The notes: generated from the letters alone by a model not told the origin. A stretch of 64,000 nucleotides of DNA from Bacillus sp. SJS (GCF_000732485.2 NZ_JAQV02000005.1:1-64000), one strand, 5' to 3'. Shown: positions 21,611-30,328, counted from the stretch's first letter. Numbers and translations are program-made.

Positions 21611-23188
21611 CTATTTTATGAATTCACTTACATAATCTTTAAGAAATTCCGAACGTTTTTCGATAAATTGTTCATAATTTAAATCAAAAGTATCCGCAGG
21701 ACACAAATGTGATTCTAATATTTCTTCAAGTCTATCTGATGGTAACAAGCATTTATAAACACTAGGTGCTTTATCCTTAATTGTTTGATTATCTGCATTA
21801 TTAAGAAAGCAAAGGTTTGCTAACACATTTATTTCTTTATCACTTTTACCTAATCCTTTCAAAAAGTTTTTAGGAAAAATATGGTGAAATTCATTTCTAC
21901 TTGCTTTTTTCAATACATTTCTTAAATTTACGTTTCCCCCAGAAATGAATGATGAAGGAGATTTGCTTGCAAGCGTGATGACATATGTTTTTGTGTTAAC
22001 AGAACCTAGATTAAATTGGTTTTCCGTAAAAAAACTCGTATTAACATTGCAATCAAAATCTGAGATAACTTGATTTTCATCACCTTTTAAATTATCCATA
22101 GCCTGTAAGTCCTGTTTATGTTTTTGTGTTACACCGCTAGTATACCTACGAGAGAAACATGACCTCCAAAACCAACGTAATAATTCACGTCTTTGTTTAT
22201 CAGTATAAAGACTTCCATTTTTTCTATCTGACGCAAAAAAGCGTGTTAAACTTACAATCATTGATGTATAGGGCATTACGTCTATTGACTCTATATTTAA
22301 CTCTCTTTGAAGGAAATCAATAGTAGCCTTTATTCCATTTTTTATTTTTTCAAAGTTATTTCTCACTTCCTCACCATTTAGGGACATTATGGATTGTGGT
22401 GAAGCTTCACCTAAAATCACACCACTACAGCACTTTAATAGTAAGTCTTTATCTTCTGATATATCACCAAATCCAAATTCATCCAATTCATCTACTAGCT
22501 TATCAATCTGGTCTTGTAAGTCAAATTCAGAACTCCAAGTCCAAGCTGTTAAAAGTTGAAAAGTATCTAATTCTGTCCCCGCTCTGTTTATTCTCTCAAA
22601 GACTATAGCTACTTTTCCTTTATCTTCGGTTTCTATCTCTTGAACAGGAATCATAACTTCTTTAAACCGTTCTTGTACTTTGTCAATTACTTCAATATAC
22701 TCTTCATTTATTTCTGCTGTAGCTTTTCTATACTTCACCGAGTCAAACATTGCACTCATTGGGAAATGACGATTCGTGTCTACTTCCCCTTCTGCAAGAG
22801 GTATAAATAGGCTATCCTGCATATTTTCATCGGCTATGTAATCAAAATAAATATCAACCCAATTATGATTCTGTTTTGTCGGTTCTAAAACATTTTGGAA
22901 CACGGTAAATAATGATGTCAATCGCTGCTGCCCATCTAATACATACTTAATTGGATAGTCCTTTTCGGGGTCAGGTAAACTGAAGTTACCAAAGTCTTTT
23001 TCTATTTTAAGTTTTTCACTAGTTTTCCATAGGAAAATGTTACCAATAGGTATACCTTTGTATAAGCTATCTAAAAGGAAAGCTACTTGTTCAGATGTCC
23101 AAACGTAATACCTTTGAAAAGAAGGAATGCGTATTTCACCAGAAACTACCTTATTTATTATACTTCTAATAGAAATGGGATCTGCCAT
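21611..23188 (-). CDS. DUF262-HNH protein, candidate GmrSD-like type IV restriction enzyme
   Basis: 525 residues. The N-terminal DUF262 (ParB/Srx-like nucleotidase) domain shows RIPSFQRYYVW at 20-30 and the signature DGQQRL at 85-90, with the central ERINRAGTELDTFQLL block typical of the family. Near the C-terminus EFHHIFPK (His435, His436) followed by NVLANLCFLNNADN and a trailing TIKDK fits the HNH (DUF1524-like) nuclease of GmrSD proteins. In characterised members, DUF262 couples NTP hydrolysis to cleavage of modified phage DNA by the HNH domain. The fusion of both in one chain is seen here; the defence role is inferred. AGGAGGT lies 7 nt before the ATG. It is the largest intact gene of the tRNA-Arg element. 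Confidence 0.85.
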   Translation of the reverse strand: MADPISIRSIINKVVSGEIRIPSFQRYYVWTSEQVAFLLDSLYKGIPIGNIFLWKTSEKLKIEKDFGNFSLPDPEKDYPIKYVLDGQQRLTSLFTVFQNVLEPTKQNHNWVDIYFDYIADENMQDSLFIPLAEGEVDTNRHFPMSAMFDSVKYRKATAEINEEYIEVIDKVQERFKEVMIPVQEIETEDKGKVAIVFERINRAGTELDTFQLLTAWTWSSEFDLQDQIDKLVDELDEFGFGDISEDKDLLLKCCSGVILGEASPQSIMSLNGEEVRNNFEKIKNGIKATIDFLQRELNIESIDVMPYTSMIVSLTRFFASDRKNGSLYTDKQRRELLRWFWRSCFSRRYTSGVTQKHKQDLQAMDNLKGDENQVISDFDCNVNTSFFTENQFNLGSVNTKTYVITLASKSPSSFISGGNVNLRNVLKKASRNEFHHIFPKNFLKGLGKSDKEINVLANLCFLNNADNQTIKDKAPSVYKCLLPSDRLEEILESHLCPADTFDLNYEQFIEKRSEFLKDYVSEFIK

Positions 23189-23418
23189 GGGAATTACCTC
23201 CTATGAATTATGTATTATCTCTTAATGTTACCATTTTTTTCTTATTTTTCATATTATGATTCTCTGAATTCTGTATCATAGTGTAATAGACTATGAACGG
23301 TTAATTCCTTCTTCGTTTCGGATTATTCGTGATGTGTGGATGAGGGTACAGAGGGTATATCCTTACTTTGCACCCCATAAAAGTGTGGAAAATATGCCCC
23401 CCCCATATCATTACCAAA

Positions 23419-23448
23419 AGAAAAGAGACTCCTCGGTTTGGGAGTCTC
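23419..23448 (-). terminator. Intrinsic terminator of the serine recombinase
   Basis: Minus strand GGAGACTCC and GGAGTCTC pair around about 8 bases, followed by TTTTCTTTT. It isolates the recombinase from the DUF262 gene. Confidence 0.8.
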
Positions 23449-24051
23449 CTAGCTTGGTTCATATTCCTTTACCTTGCGATAGAATGTAGCCTTAGTCATA
23501 TTTGAATTTTTCATTGCTTCAACGGCAGTGATATTCCCTTTTTTCCAGTCCTTATAAGCCTGCTCAAACTCTGCTGTGATAGATGTTTTAGGTCTTCCAA
23601 GATGTTTGCCTTGTACCTTTGCAGAAGCAATACCTTCAGCTTGACGAGTCTTAATTTTAGTTCTCTCCTCCTCAGCAACCCAAGATAATACCTGTAATAC
23701 TAAGTCAGCAACAAAAGAACCGATTGAATCATTGTATTTGCGGGTGTCCAATAATTGCATATCAAGTACAACAATATGTGCTTTGATGTTTTGTGTTATT
23801 TCTTTCCACTCGTTTAGAATCATCTCTTTGTTGCGACCTAGCCTATCTAAAGAATGAATGTATAATGTATCCCCTTTACGCATACGCAGTTTCAAAGCTT
23901 GGTATTGAGGTCTGTTGAAGTCTTTACCACTTTGCTTATCGATATGAATATCACGTTCATCAATTCCAAGAGCATACATATTTTCAAATTGCCGTGCCTC
24001 ATTTTGGTCTTTACTACTTACTCTTACATATCCGAATTCTTTGTTGTCCAT
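23449..24051 (-). CDS. Serine recombinase (resolvase/invertase family)
   Basis: Small site-specific DNA recombinase, 200 residues. The N-terminal catalytic domain begins GYVRVSSKDQ with the nucleophilic serine at about residue 12 or 13. The conserved LDRLGR lies near 70, and the EEERTKIKTRQAEG helix leads into GRPK and a C-terminal helix-turn-helix (TAVEAMKNSNMTKATFYRKV). I start at the ATG preceded by AAGGTGG at 8 nt. A GTG four codons upstream lies inside that site and is unlikely. A 28-bp inverted-repeat site upstream (24085-24112) could be its target. The protein looks intact, unlike the related copy at 20.9 kb. Confidence 0.9.
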   Translation of the reverse strand: MDNKEFGYVRVSSKDQNEARQFENMYALGIDERDIHIDKQSGKDFNRPQYQALKLRMRKGDTLYIHSLDRLGRNKEMILNEWKEITQNIKAHIVVLDMQLLDTRKYNDSIGSFVADLVLQVLSWVAEEERTKIKTRQAEGIASAKVQGKHLGRPKTSITAEFEQAYKDWKKGNITAVEAMKNSNMTKATFYRKVKEYEPS

Positions 24052-24084
24052 TGTTATTTCCACCTTGTTATTTGATAATCTTAT

Positions 24085-24112
24085 GTTACCGAATTAGTTT
24101 CAAAAGGTAAAC
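24085..24112 (-). promoter_or_regulatory. Possible res-type site of the serine recombinase
   Basis: GTTACC and GGTAAAC form an imperfect inverted repeat at the ends of a 28-bp block, the usual size of a resolvase subsite. It lies 33 bp upstream of the recombinase start, where Tn3-type resolvases keep their site. It could also be an operator. Confidence 0.35.
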
Positions 24113-24162
24113 AACAATTATGATACGTTCCAAAAAAACAATTTAACACCATATGATACTAT

Positions 24163-24927
24163 TCAAACTCTTATTCTATCGCTTTGTAAAATGCTATTTT
24201 GCTTGCCATATTCCTTCCTAATCACTGCATTATGGTTAATCAAAACCATTAACATACTTTTTAGGAATTCATCAAATGGGAGTTTAATTTGCAGATAATT
24301 TTTCATAATGCTTCCTTTTAAGTTAAGAACATTGTTATTTAAGTCAATATGCCTCTCTTCTAGCTGATTCAGGGTATTAATACGGATACCAGTTTTAAAC
24401 ATCACCAAAACGGCCACAGCATCCCTTAATTGAATGAAGCTCCCTAAATCGAGTAAAGATAGCAGGATATTAACCTCACGCTCCGTAGCCCCTTCTTTTA
24501 CCTTTTGATCAACCTTGATATTGATTGTCTTCCAAAACTTAAGTCCAATCCAGCCATTATCAAAGCAGCGGGAGAGAAATGCCTTCAAACATTTTAAACG
24601 AGTAAGTTTGGTCTGATTACTTACATTCATGCTATCTAACCATTTATAGATCGAATCCACTGTGATATCAGAAACATATTGTACATTTGTTATCCTTTGA
24701 AAATGTTCCACATGAAGGGCATAATCACTTATTGTTCGGCTTCTATTACCGCTTACCTTCATTTGCATTGTAATCGTCTCAAGAGCGGTTGTAATTGACA
24801 TCAAGTCTTTGGATGCTAGTGTTTGTTCAATAGATGATTTAGAAGCAGTAGAGAGCGAATTGGACACCCTCTCTAAAAGATCTTTAACATCCACTTTAAC
24901 ATCTAACAGTCCCTTGCGTTTGGTCAT
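24163..24927 (-). CDS. Tyrosine recombinase (integrase), C-terminally truncated
   Basis: 254 residues where complete relatives have about 350-400. The SAM-like core-binding domain is at about 45-125 (SRTISDYALHVEHFQRIT). The catalytic domain starts with the box I arginine in FKTGIRINTLNQLEERHIDL (Arg182) and the beta-hairpin lysine in LKGSIMKNYLQIKLPFD. The HxxR box and the catalytic tyrosine are absent, and the 100 bases after the stop do not encode them in any frame. It sits next to the tRNA, pointing inward, the normal place for the integrase of a tRNA-targeting element. It is therefore most likely the inactivated integrase of this element. Confidence 0.8.
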   Translation of the reverse strand: MTKRKGLLDVKVDVKDLLERVSNSLSTASKSSIEQTLASKDLMSITTALETITMQMKVSGNRSRTISDYALHVEHFQRITNVQYVSDITVDSIYKWLDSMNVSNQTKLTRLKCLKAFLSRCFDNGWIGLKFWKTINIKVDQKVKEGATEREVNILLSLLDLGSFIQLRDAVAVLVMFKTGIRINTLNQLEERHIDLNNNVLNLKGSIMKNYLQIKLPFDEFLKSMLMVLINHNAVIRKEYGKQNSILQSDRIRV

Positions 24928-24983
24928 ACAAAAAAACCTCCTATATCATTTAGCGTTAAAGTCAATAACTGGTGTAATTTCTT

Positions 24984-24998
24984 AAATGACCGTTATAC
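24984..24998 (-). repeat. 15-bp terminal inverted repeat, right copy
   Basis: AAATGACCGTTATAC, reverse complement of 19777-19791. It lies between the integrase start and the att core, 56 bp from the core, the usual place for integrase arm sites. Confidence 0.7.
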
Positions 24999-25054
24999 TG
25001 ACCGTTTCACTAAACGATATAAGAGGTTAATTTGACGGGCTTTAGAACCCGATT

Positions 25055-25134
<80 letters not shown>

Positions 25135-25185
25135 ATGAATGATTTTGTTTGTCGTTTTTTTGTTTTTGTATCAGCGACAAGATTT

Positions 25186-25214
25186 ATTATATTTTCTTTC
25201 GATAATAAAGTCAA
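25186..25214 (-). promoter_or_regulatory. SigA promoter of tRNA-Arg
   Basis: Minus strand TTGACT, 17 nt, TATAAT; eleven of twelve consensus bases. The start of transcription would be about 45 nt before the tRNA. Confidence 0.85.
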
Positions 25215-25232
25215 TAACTTTTCTAAACTTTT

Positions 25233-25266
25233 TTATGGAAGAGGAGGAATTTCTTCCTCCTCTTAT
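25233..25266 (-). terminator. Hairpin terminator after ysnB
   Basis: AGAGGAGGAA and TTCCTCCTCT form a perfect 10-bp stem with a 4-base loop. The T-run is poor on the minus strand and better on the plus strand (TTATATTTTAT). It separates ysnB from the tRNA promoter. Confidence 0.6.
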
Positions 25267-25269
25267 ATT

Positions 25270-25782
25270 TTATGCAAATGTATAGGTTTTTTCCAGTGCT
25301 TTTATCGGATTTCCTGAAAAATCATAAAATAGAACATCGGCTTGCTTGCCTTCGAGGCTGATTATAGCATAAGACCTTTCAGGACGCACTCTCGGAAGAC
25401 GTATGCTGCCCGGATTAATGAACAGGATATTACCGTCCATTTCGGATCCTGCAATATGTGTGTGGCCGAAACAGACAATGGATGCATCTTCTTCCTGTGC
25501 TCTATACTTTAAATGATTTAGGGTGGATTTAACCGAATGCAAATGGCCATGAGCAATAAGAAAACGGTACATCCCTGCTTCCTTTACCAGCTCATTCGGA
25601 AGCCCCCCGTCAAAATCACAATTCCCCCCGACAATCCACATAGAACGGATGCCAGGGTCGTCTGCCTGCAGCTCAGAGTCACCGCAATGAATAACAGCAG
25701 TTACTTCATCCTTATGACGGGCTGTTATCTGTTCCAATTCGTCTGTCAATCCATGGCTGTCACTCATGATGAGAACGTTCAT
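25270..25782 (-). CDS. ysnB: YfcE/MJ0936-type metallophosphoesterase YsnB
   Basis: Calcineurin-like phosphodiesterase of 170 residues. Metal-binding motifs are complete: DSHG near the N-terminus, CGDSE (about 40), GGNCD (about 61), HGH (about 78) and FGHTH (about 110). The physiological substrate is not established; cyclic and small phosphodiesters are typical in vitro. I start at MNVLIMSDSHG, as in B. subtilis; the Met ten residues upstream lies inside the ysnA coding region. It is the last gene of rph-ysnA-ysnB, 13 nt after ysnA. Confidence 0.92.
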   Translation of the reverse strand: MNVLIMSDSHGLTDELEQITARHKDEVTAVIHCGDSELQADDPGIRSMWIVGGNCDFDGGLPNELVKEAGMYRFLIAHGHLHSVKSTLNHLKYRAQEEDASIVCFGHTHIAGSEMDGNILFINPGSIRLPRVRPERSYAIISLEGKQADVLFYDFSGNPIKALEKTYTFA

Positions 25783-25795
25783 TGCCATCCCCCCG

Positions 25796-26389
25796 TTAAA
25801 AGTACTCTCCAATCAGCTTCTCTAATTTTTTCAGTGCATCGGAACGGTGGCTGATTTTATTTTTTTCCTCGGGCGGAAGCTGGGCCATTGTGGACCCTTT
25901 ATCCTTCACAAGAAAAATTGGATCATATCCGAATCCATTTAGCCCCTCTGGTTTCTCGGTGATGTATCCTTCCACTGAGCCTTCAACCGTTTTTGTTTCT
26001 TTCCCTGGTGCAGCAATCGCAAGCGCACATCTGAATCTGGCTGTTCTCTGGTCCTTTTCCACACCCTTCATGCTTTCAAGAACCTTTTCAATGTTAGCTG
26101 CATCATCTTTTTCTTCTCCCGCATAGCGCGCAGAGTAAATACCGGGCTCTCCTCCAAGAGAATCCACAGATAGGCCAGAGTCGTCTGCGATAACAGGTTT
26201 TCCTGTCAGCTTGGAGATGGTTTCTGCTTTTAGTATCGCATTTTCTTCGAATGAATGACCCGTTTCTTCCACTTCAGGAAGGTCCTGCAATTCGTTTAAT
26301 GAGGCAACCTGAAGCCCTTTTGGTTCAAACAGCGCTTTAAATTCTGCTGCCTTCCCTTCATTGCGAGTCGCAATAATGATTTGGCTCAT
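25796..26389 (-). CDS. ysnA: XTP/dITP diphosphatase (RdgB/HAM1 family) YsnA
   Basis: House-cleaning pyrophosphatase that removes non-canonical purine NTPs such as XTP and dITP. Start at MSQIIIATRN, preceded by AGAGGG at 8 nt, giving 197 residues; an in-frame ATG 17 codons earlier lies within rph. Family motifs: ATRNEGK (7-13), the ADDSGL metal motif (about 68-73), ARYAG and GFGYDPIF. It directly follows rph and precedes ysnB, an arrangement conserved in Bacillus. Confidence 0.96.
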   Translation of the reverse strand: MSQIIIATRNEGKAAEFKALFEPKGLQVASLNELQDLPEVEETGHSFEENAILKAETISKLTGKPVIADDSGLSVDSLGGEPGIYSARYAGEEKDDAANIEKVLESMKGVEKDQRTARFRCALAIAAPGKETKTVEGSVEGYITEKPEGLNGFGYDPIFLVKDKGSTMAQLPPEEKNKISHRSDALKKLEKLIGEYF

Positions 26390-26393
26390 TTGT

Positions 26394-27152
26394 TCATCCC
26401 TCTTTCTCAAGATTTTTGACAATATGAGATCCCCAATCACCTAAAACTGATTTTTGATGTTCGATTAATGTATGTATACCCTCTTCTGCAAGATCTAATA
26501 ATTGATCCAGCTGTTTTCTGGAAAAAGTGGCTTCTTCACCTGTTCCCTGAAGCTCAACCAGTTCATTTTTGGATGTCATGATCACGTTCATATCCACTTC
26601 TGCAGAAGAATCCTCTAGATAATTCAAATCAAGTATTTCACCCAGCTCTGAGTCGATTCCTACAGAGGTTGCTGCAAGAAAATCAGTGATCGGAAGTTCA
26701 GACAGAACGTTTTTATCTACAAGCTTGCCCAGTGCAATCGTCATTGCCGTGAATGCACCAGTAATAGAGGCCGTTCTCGTTCCGCCATCCGCTTGAATGA
26801 CATCACAGTCAATCCAGATCGTCCGCTCGCCGAGCTTGTTCAAATCAACCACTGCTCTCAAAGCCCGTCCGATTAAACGCTGAATTTCCATCGTTCTTCC
26901 TGAAATTTTGCCTTTTGAAGATTCCCTGATTGTTCTTTGCTCAGTAGCTCTTGGAAGCATAGAATACTCAGCGGTAATCCAGCCCTTCCCTTGTCCCCTC
27001 ATGAAAGGAGGCACTCTATCTTCAATACTTGCATTGCATATCACCTTTGTATTCCCAACCGTAATCAGCACAGATCCTTCAGGATGTGTAATAAACTCCG
27101 TCACCATTTCAACCGGTCTAAGCTGGTTTCTGCTTCTTCCATCGTTTCTCAT
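26394..27152 (-). CDS. rph: Ribonuclease PH
   Basis: Phosphorolytic 3'-5' exoribonuclease that trims tRNA 3' ends, acting as a hexameric ring. The 252 residues show the PH-domain start [20 protein letters not shown], the conserved [34 protein letters not shown] and the C-terminal regulatory segment. First gene of the rph-ysnA-ysnB unit. A terminator separates it from gerM upstream. Confidence 0.98.
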   Translation of the reverse strand: MRNDGRSRNQLRPVEMVTEFITHPEGSVLITVGNTKVICNASIEDRVPPFMRGQGKGWITAEYSMLPRATEQRTIRESSKGKISGRTMEIQRLIGRALRAVVDLNKLGERTIWIDCDVIQADGGTRTASITGAFTAMTIALGKLVDKNVLSELPITDFLAATSVGIDSELGEILDLNYLEDSSAEVDMNVIMTSKNELVELQGTGEEATFSRKQLDQLLDLAEEGIHTLIEHQKSVLGDWGSHIVKNLEKEG

Positions 27153-27202
27153 CGATCAAACCTCCGTCCAATTAACGGGCCAAACGTCCGCCCCCTCAAT
27201 AA

Positions 27203-27239
27203 ATAAGAGGCAGCTCCATTACAAGCATGCCTCTTATCT
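27203..27239 (-). terminator. Intrinsic terminator of gerM
   Basis: AGAGGCA and TGCCTCT (with extra flanking A-T pairs) pair around about 14 bases, followed by TATTTATT on the minus strand. It lies between gerM and rph. Confidence 0.6.
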
Positions 27240-27269
27240 TTCCTTTTATAGTATATCAAAAATCCCGCT

Positions 27270-28346
27270 TTAAAAACTACCAGTGTTCACATTTGCCGGG
27301 CGGGCGACAGGTTTGGCCAGTTTCTGTCCTTTTTCATTTTGAAGGTCAGCCTTTCCGTCAACTGTCAAGGCGACGGTCTCCACACCCTGCTGCTCCGTTA
27401 AGGTCAGCACAATGGAATTAAGCACTTTTTCGGAAATAACTTTTTTCTTTTCGTCAAAGCTGCCATAAATGGACTTGTTAAAGTCGAGTGTCACTTTTCC
27501 GTTTTCGTATTTCGGGGCCGAATTAAGCTTCACATGACCTTGGAACTCATCCAGAAGCCCACTTGTGCTGGAAGGACCTTTTAACAGCTCTGTAACAGCT
27601 GCTGTAATAGGATCCTTTTCTTTATTATCCACCCGTCTTGTGACAGGGACATAATACGTTCCTTTATCATTTTGGCCAAGGAAATAAACAGTCACTGGAT
27701 GGGTATTCGTGATATCAGTGACATCTGCCGTATCCAGGTTAATTCCGTCCGCTCTTCCCATATCTCCGGAAATTGGAGTTCCATTGACAGGCATTTCATT
27801 AAGCGGATGGCCATTCACCCAAATTTTCACTTTTTTCACAGATTCAAATTGGGTAAGCGTCCATGTAACAGACTGGAGAATTTTCAGCTCATCCTCGCGC
27901 TTATAATTGGCAAACTCTTTAGAAAAATCTGCTGTTGCTGTACCATCTTTAATGGTGACTCCAAGCACTTCCGTATCCGCAGGCAGCACGGCACGGAATC
28001 CGTCAGGAAGAATATTGCTTACAGGTCCGCCATCAACAAGGTATGTCAGCACTTGTTTGGCTGCCCCTTCTTTTTTAGGGAGAGGCAATGCCTGTGAAAC
28101 AACCATGCCATTTTTATCGATTAAGTATACATCCCTCGAAACAGTCTGAGCCTTTTGCTCCCCTGCTTTTTCTGTATTTGCCGGCTTTACATCCGCATTC
28201 TTCCCATCTGTATACGTAACATCCTGCGGCGGATCCACTTCTTTGACCGCTTGCTCTCCTCCGCCGAATATGCCGCAGCCAGATAGCACAATGGAAGTGA
28301 CGGCAATGGAAGAAACAGCAATGGCTAATTTTTTGTTAACAGGCAT
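27270..28346 (-). CDS. gerM: Spore germination lipoprotein GerM
   Basis: Membrane lipoprotein needed for sporulation and germination in B. subtilis. 358 residues with a signal peptide ending in the lipobox LSGC (Cys24). Two GerMN domains follow (about 65-200 and 210-340), each with the pattern of a hydrophobic strand, a GDGTA/DF-type motif (DGTATADFSKEF; GKVTLDFNKSIYG) and an LTE..GV end. A low-complexity acidic linker after the lipobox is usual. Start ATG is preceded by AGGAGGG. In B. subtilis it is made under SigE; I did not find a convincing SigE site. Confidence 0.93.
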   Translation of the reverse strand: MPVNKKLAIAVSSIAVTSIVLSGCGIFGGGEQAVKEVDPPQDVTYTDGKNADVKPANTEKAGEQKAQTVSRDVYLIDKNGMVVSQALPLPKKEGAAKQVLTYLVDGGPVSNILPDGFRAVLPADTEVLGVTIKDGTATADFSKEFANYKREDELKILQSVTWTLTQFESVKKVKIWVNGHPLNEMPVNGTPISGDMGRADGINLDTADVTDITNTHPVTVYFLGQNDKGTYYVPVTRRVDNKEKDPITAAVTELLKGPSSTSGLLDEFQGHVKLNSAPKYENGKVTLDFNKSIYGSFDEKKKVISEKVLNSIVLTLTEQQGVETVALTVDGKADLQNEKGQKLAKPVARPANVNTGSF

Positions 28347-28433
28347 GATAATCCCTCCTGAGGCAGTTTGTACTACTATGTATACGAGCCTCTGCAGGAT
28401 TTATACCGCCCGCTCAAAACATTTTTATACGCA

Positions 28434-28463
28434 AAAAAGATCCCATGCAAACGGGATCTTTCT
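28434..28463 (-). terminator. Bidirectional terminator between racE and gerM
   Basis: AAAGATCCC and GGGATCTTT form a perfect stem around 8 bases with T-runs on both sides. It ends the ysmB-racE transcript. Confidence 0.85.
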
Positions 28464-29279
28464 TTACGACTGAAGCGCCTCTTCCAAATTAATGGGGTGC
28501 ACGTTTTCGATTGTCTCTTCGAACCAATTCGATGCGAAGGATTGGAAAAGGTCACGCGGACCTGTAGTGAAAAATTGATGATCCTTTTTGCCGTCTGTTT
28601 CATTTAGAGCCTGATGATAGGAAAGAATGGTACTTACTTCCCTTGCTGTTTCATCCCCCGACGAAATCACCTTTACCCCCGGCCCCATAAACTCTTCAAT
28701 TAATGGTCTGAGAATCGGATAGTGGGTGCAGCCGAGTATCAGTGAATCAAGCGATTGGTTCTTTAGCGGCAGAAGAGACTGTTTGACGATTTCTTTAGCA
28801 AGCTCCCCTTCATATTTTCCGCTTTCTACAAGAGGCACAAATTCCGGACATGCAAGACTCTCAACCGTTACTGTCTGTTTCAATGCTTTCAGCGCCTCTT
28901 CATAAGCACCGCTTTGAATGGTATTCACTGTGCCGATGACTCCGATATGCTGGTTTTTTTTAAGTTTAATTGCTGTTCTGGCTCCAGGCTGAATAACCCC
29001 GATAACAGGGATATCCACCTTGCTTTTAATATCTTCAAGAGCAATCGCCGTTGCTGTATTACACGCTATTACCAGCATTTTAATATGATGGGCAGACAAA
29101 AGATAATTTGTCATTTCCCATGTATACTGCAGTACTTGAGATTCAGGACGCGGTCCGTATGGGCAGCGCTGGCTGTCGCCTAAATAAATCAATTCCTCTT
29201 TAGGCAGCTGTCTCATCATTTCTTTCGCTACTGTCAGACCGCCTATTCCTGAATCAATGACTCCTATCGGTCTATTCAA
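28464..29279 (-). CDS. racE: Glutamate racemase
   Basis: Cofactor-independent racemase that makes D-glutamate for peptidoglycan (and poly-gamma-glutamate in some species). In 271 residues the two catalytic cysteines are Cys73 in ACNTAT and Cys184 in GCTHYP, and the N-terminal substrate loop is IDSGIGGLT (8-16). It lies 9 nt after ysmB, so the pair is probably cotranscribed, as in B. subtilis. Confidence 0.97.
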   Translation of the reverse strand: MNRPIGVIDSGIGGLTVAKEMMRQLPKEELIYLGDSQRCPYGPRPESQVLQYTWEMTNYLLSAHHIKMLVIACNTATAIALEDIKSKVDIPVIGVIQPGARTAIKLKKNQHIGVIGTVNTIQSGAYEEALKALKQTVTVESLACPEFVPLVESGKYEGELAKEIVKQSLLPLKNQSLDSLILGCTHYPILRPLIEEFMGPGVKVISSGDETAREVSTILSYHQALNETDGKKDHQFFTTGPRDLFQSFASNWFEETIENVHPINLEEALQS

Positions 29280-29288
29280 AAAATCGCC

Positions 29289-29738
29289 TCATTCTTCTTT
29301 CATTTCCTGTTGCAGTTTATTCAGAAGAAGCTCAAAAGTGAGCCTTTCAGATGGAGTAAAATGAATTAAAAGCTGATCGAGATATTCCTGTCTTTTCTCA
29401 ATCACCGCTTCGATAATCCGTTCCCCTTCTTTAAGCAAATGAACTCTGACTACCCGCCTGTCTTTCTCATCTCTTATACGGACAACAAGACTGGTCTTCT
29501 CCATCCTGTCAACAAGATCTGTGGTCGTGCTGCACGCTAAATACATCCTGCCCGCAAGATCCCCAACCGTCATATCGCCGTGGTCAAGAAGCCACTGAAG
29601 TGCTACAAATTGCGGTGGAGTTATTTTATATTCATTCAGTATTTCTCTGCCTTTTTGTTTAATATTCCCCGAAATCCGCCTGAGCGACTTTTCAATATCC
29701 GCTACATGGCCTTTTTCAGATCGTTTATCGTTCATCAC
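29289..29738 (-). CDS. ysmB: MarR-family transcriptional regulator YsmB
   Basis: 149 residues with the winged helix-turn-helix of MarR proteins: recognition helix segment MYLACSTTTDLVDRMEK followed by the wing VVRIRDEKDRRVVRVHL, including the signature DxRDRR-like EKDRR. Helices at both ends form the dimer interface. Located directly upstream of racE, as in B. subtilis. Its regulated genes and ligand are not evident from the sequence. Confidence 0.92.
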   Translation of the reverse strand: MMNDKRSEKGHVADIEKSLRRISGNIKQKGREILNEYKITPPQFVALQWLLDHGDMTVGDLAGRMYLACSTTTDLVDRMEKTSLVVRIRDEKDRRVVRVHLLKEGERIIEAVIEKRQEYLDQLLIHFTPSERLTFELLLNKLQQEMKEE

Positions 29739-29842
29739 GCCATACCCCGCTCATTTGCATTAGAAACGATACATTGGCCGTTTCCCTCTGTTATTTTCCT
29801 CGTTTTTCTTTAAAAATGCAAGTCCCGCTTATAGTTAGACAT

Positions 29843-29877
29843 GAAAAAACCGGCGGTCCTATGTATAGGCCGGCCGG
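29843..29877 (-). terminator. Intrinsic terminator of gerE
   Basis: Minus strand stem CCGGC...GCCGG with inner GCCTAT/ATAGG pairs, followed by TTTTTT. It lies just after the gerE stop. Confidence 0.8.
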
Positions 29878-29884
29878 CAGTTAA

Positions 29885-30109
29885 TCAGAGCTCTAGTTCA
29901 CCCATCCGAAGGAGCTCTACAACCGCTTGTGAACGCCCCTTGACTCCAAGCTTTTGCATCGCATTCGAAATATGGTTTCGAACTGTTTTTTCGCTGATAA
30001 AGAGCTCTCCTGCTATTTCTTTAGTAGTTTTATCCTGGACCAATAATTCGAAAACTTCTCTTTCTCTTTTCGTGAGTAATGGCTTAGATTGATACTCTTT
30101 GTCCTTCAA
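29885..30109 (-). CDS. gerE: Late sporulation regulator GerE
   Basis: DNA-binding protein of the LuxR/FixJ type that tunes SigK-dependent spore-coat genes in the mother cell. The 74 residues are nearly all helix-turn-helix: [34 protein letters not shown], and [11 protein letters not shown]. The start codon is TTG, with AAGGAGGG 9 nt upstream, the same unusual start as in B. subtilis. A close match to a SigK promoter lies at 30173-30200. Single-gene unit with its own terminator. The ysmA gene found between sdhB and gerE in B. subtilis is absent here. Confidence 0.97.
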   Translation of the reverse strand: MKDKEYQSKPLLTKREREVFELLVQDKTTKEIAGELFISEKTVRNHISNAMQKLGVKGRSQAVVELLRMGELEL

Positions 30110-30172
30110 TTATTGTAACCCTCCTTGCTAGGTGAGAGCTGCGCTTGCACGTGGGTATCCGATTAGTCAACA

Positions 30173-30200
30173 TATAGTATGTGCTTTCAGGCAGAGCGGT
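30173..30200 (-). promoter_or_regulatory. Candidate SigK promoter of gerE
   Basis: Minus strand AC, 17 nt, CATACTATA. It fits the SigK consensus AC-N16/17-CATANNNTA at every specified base. gerE is SigK-dependent in B. subtilis. Leader of about 55 nt. Confidence 0.75.
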
Positions 30201-30267
30201 GACTGAATTGAAAATTTCGGGCAGTGATCGGGGCGTCCAATTTTTACAAACCTCTATTGGACTATCC

Positions 30268-30304
30268 TGTTGATTTCCGCTGCGGGCGTTCGCTCCAATC
30301 AACA
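30268..30304 (+). repeat. Dispersed intergenic repeat, short form
   Basis: Begins TGTTGATTTCCGCTGCGGGC and ends TCCAATCAACA; the terminal GTTGATT/AATCAAC arms are inverted. It is the short form of the family seen at 19275-19406. It lies in the gerE-sdhB gap. Confidence 0.7.
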
Positions 30305-30328
30305 TGTTGCTTTAACTTAGCCTTATAC

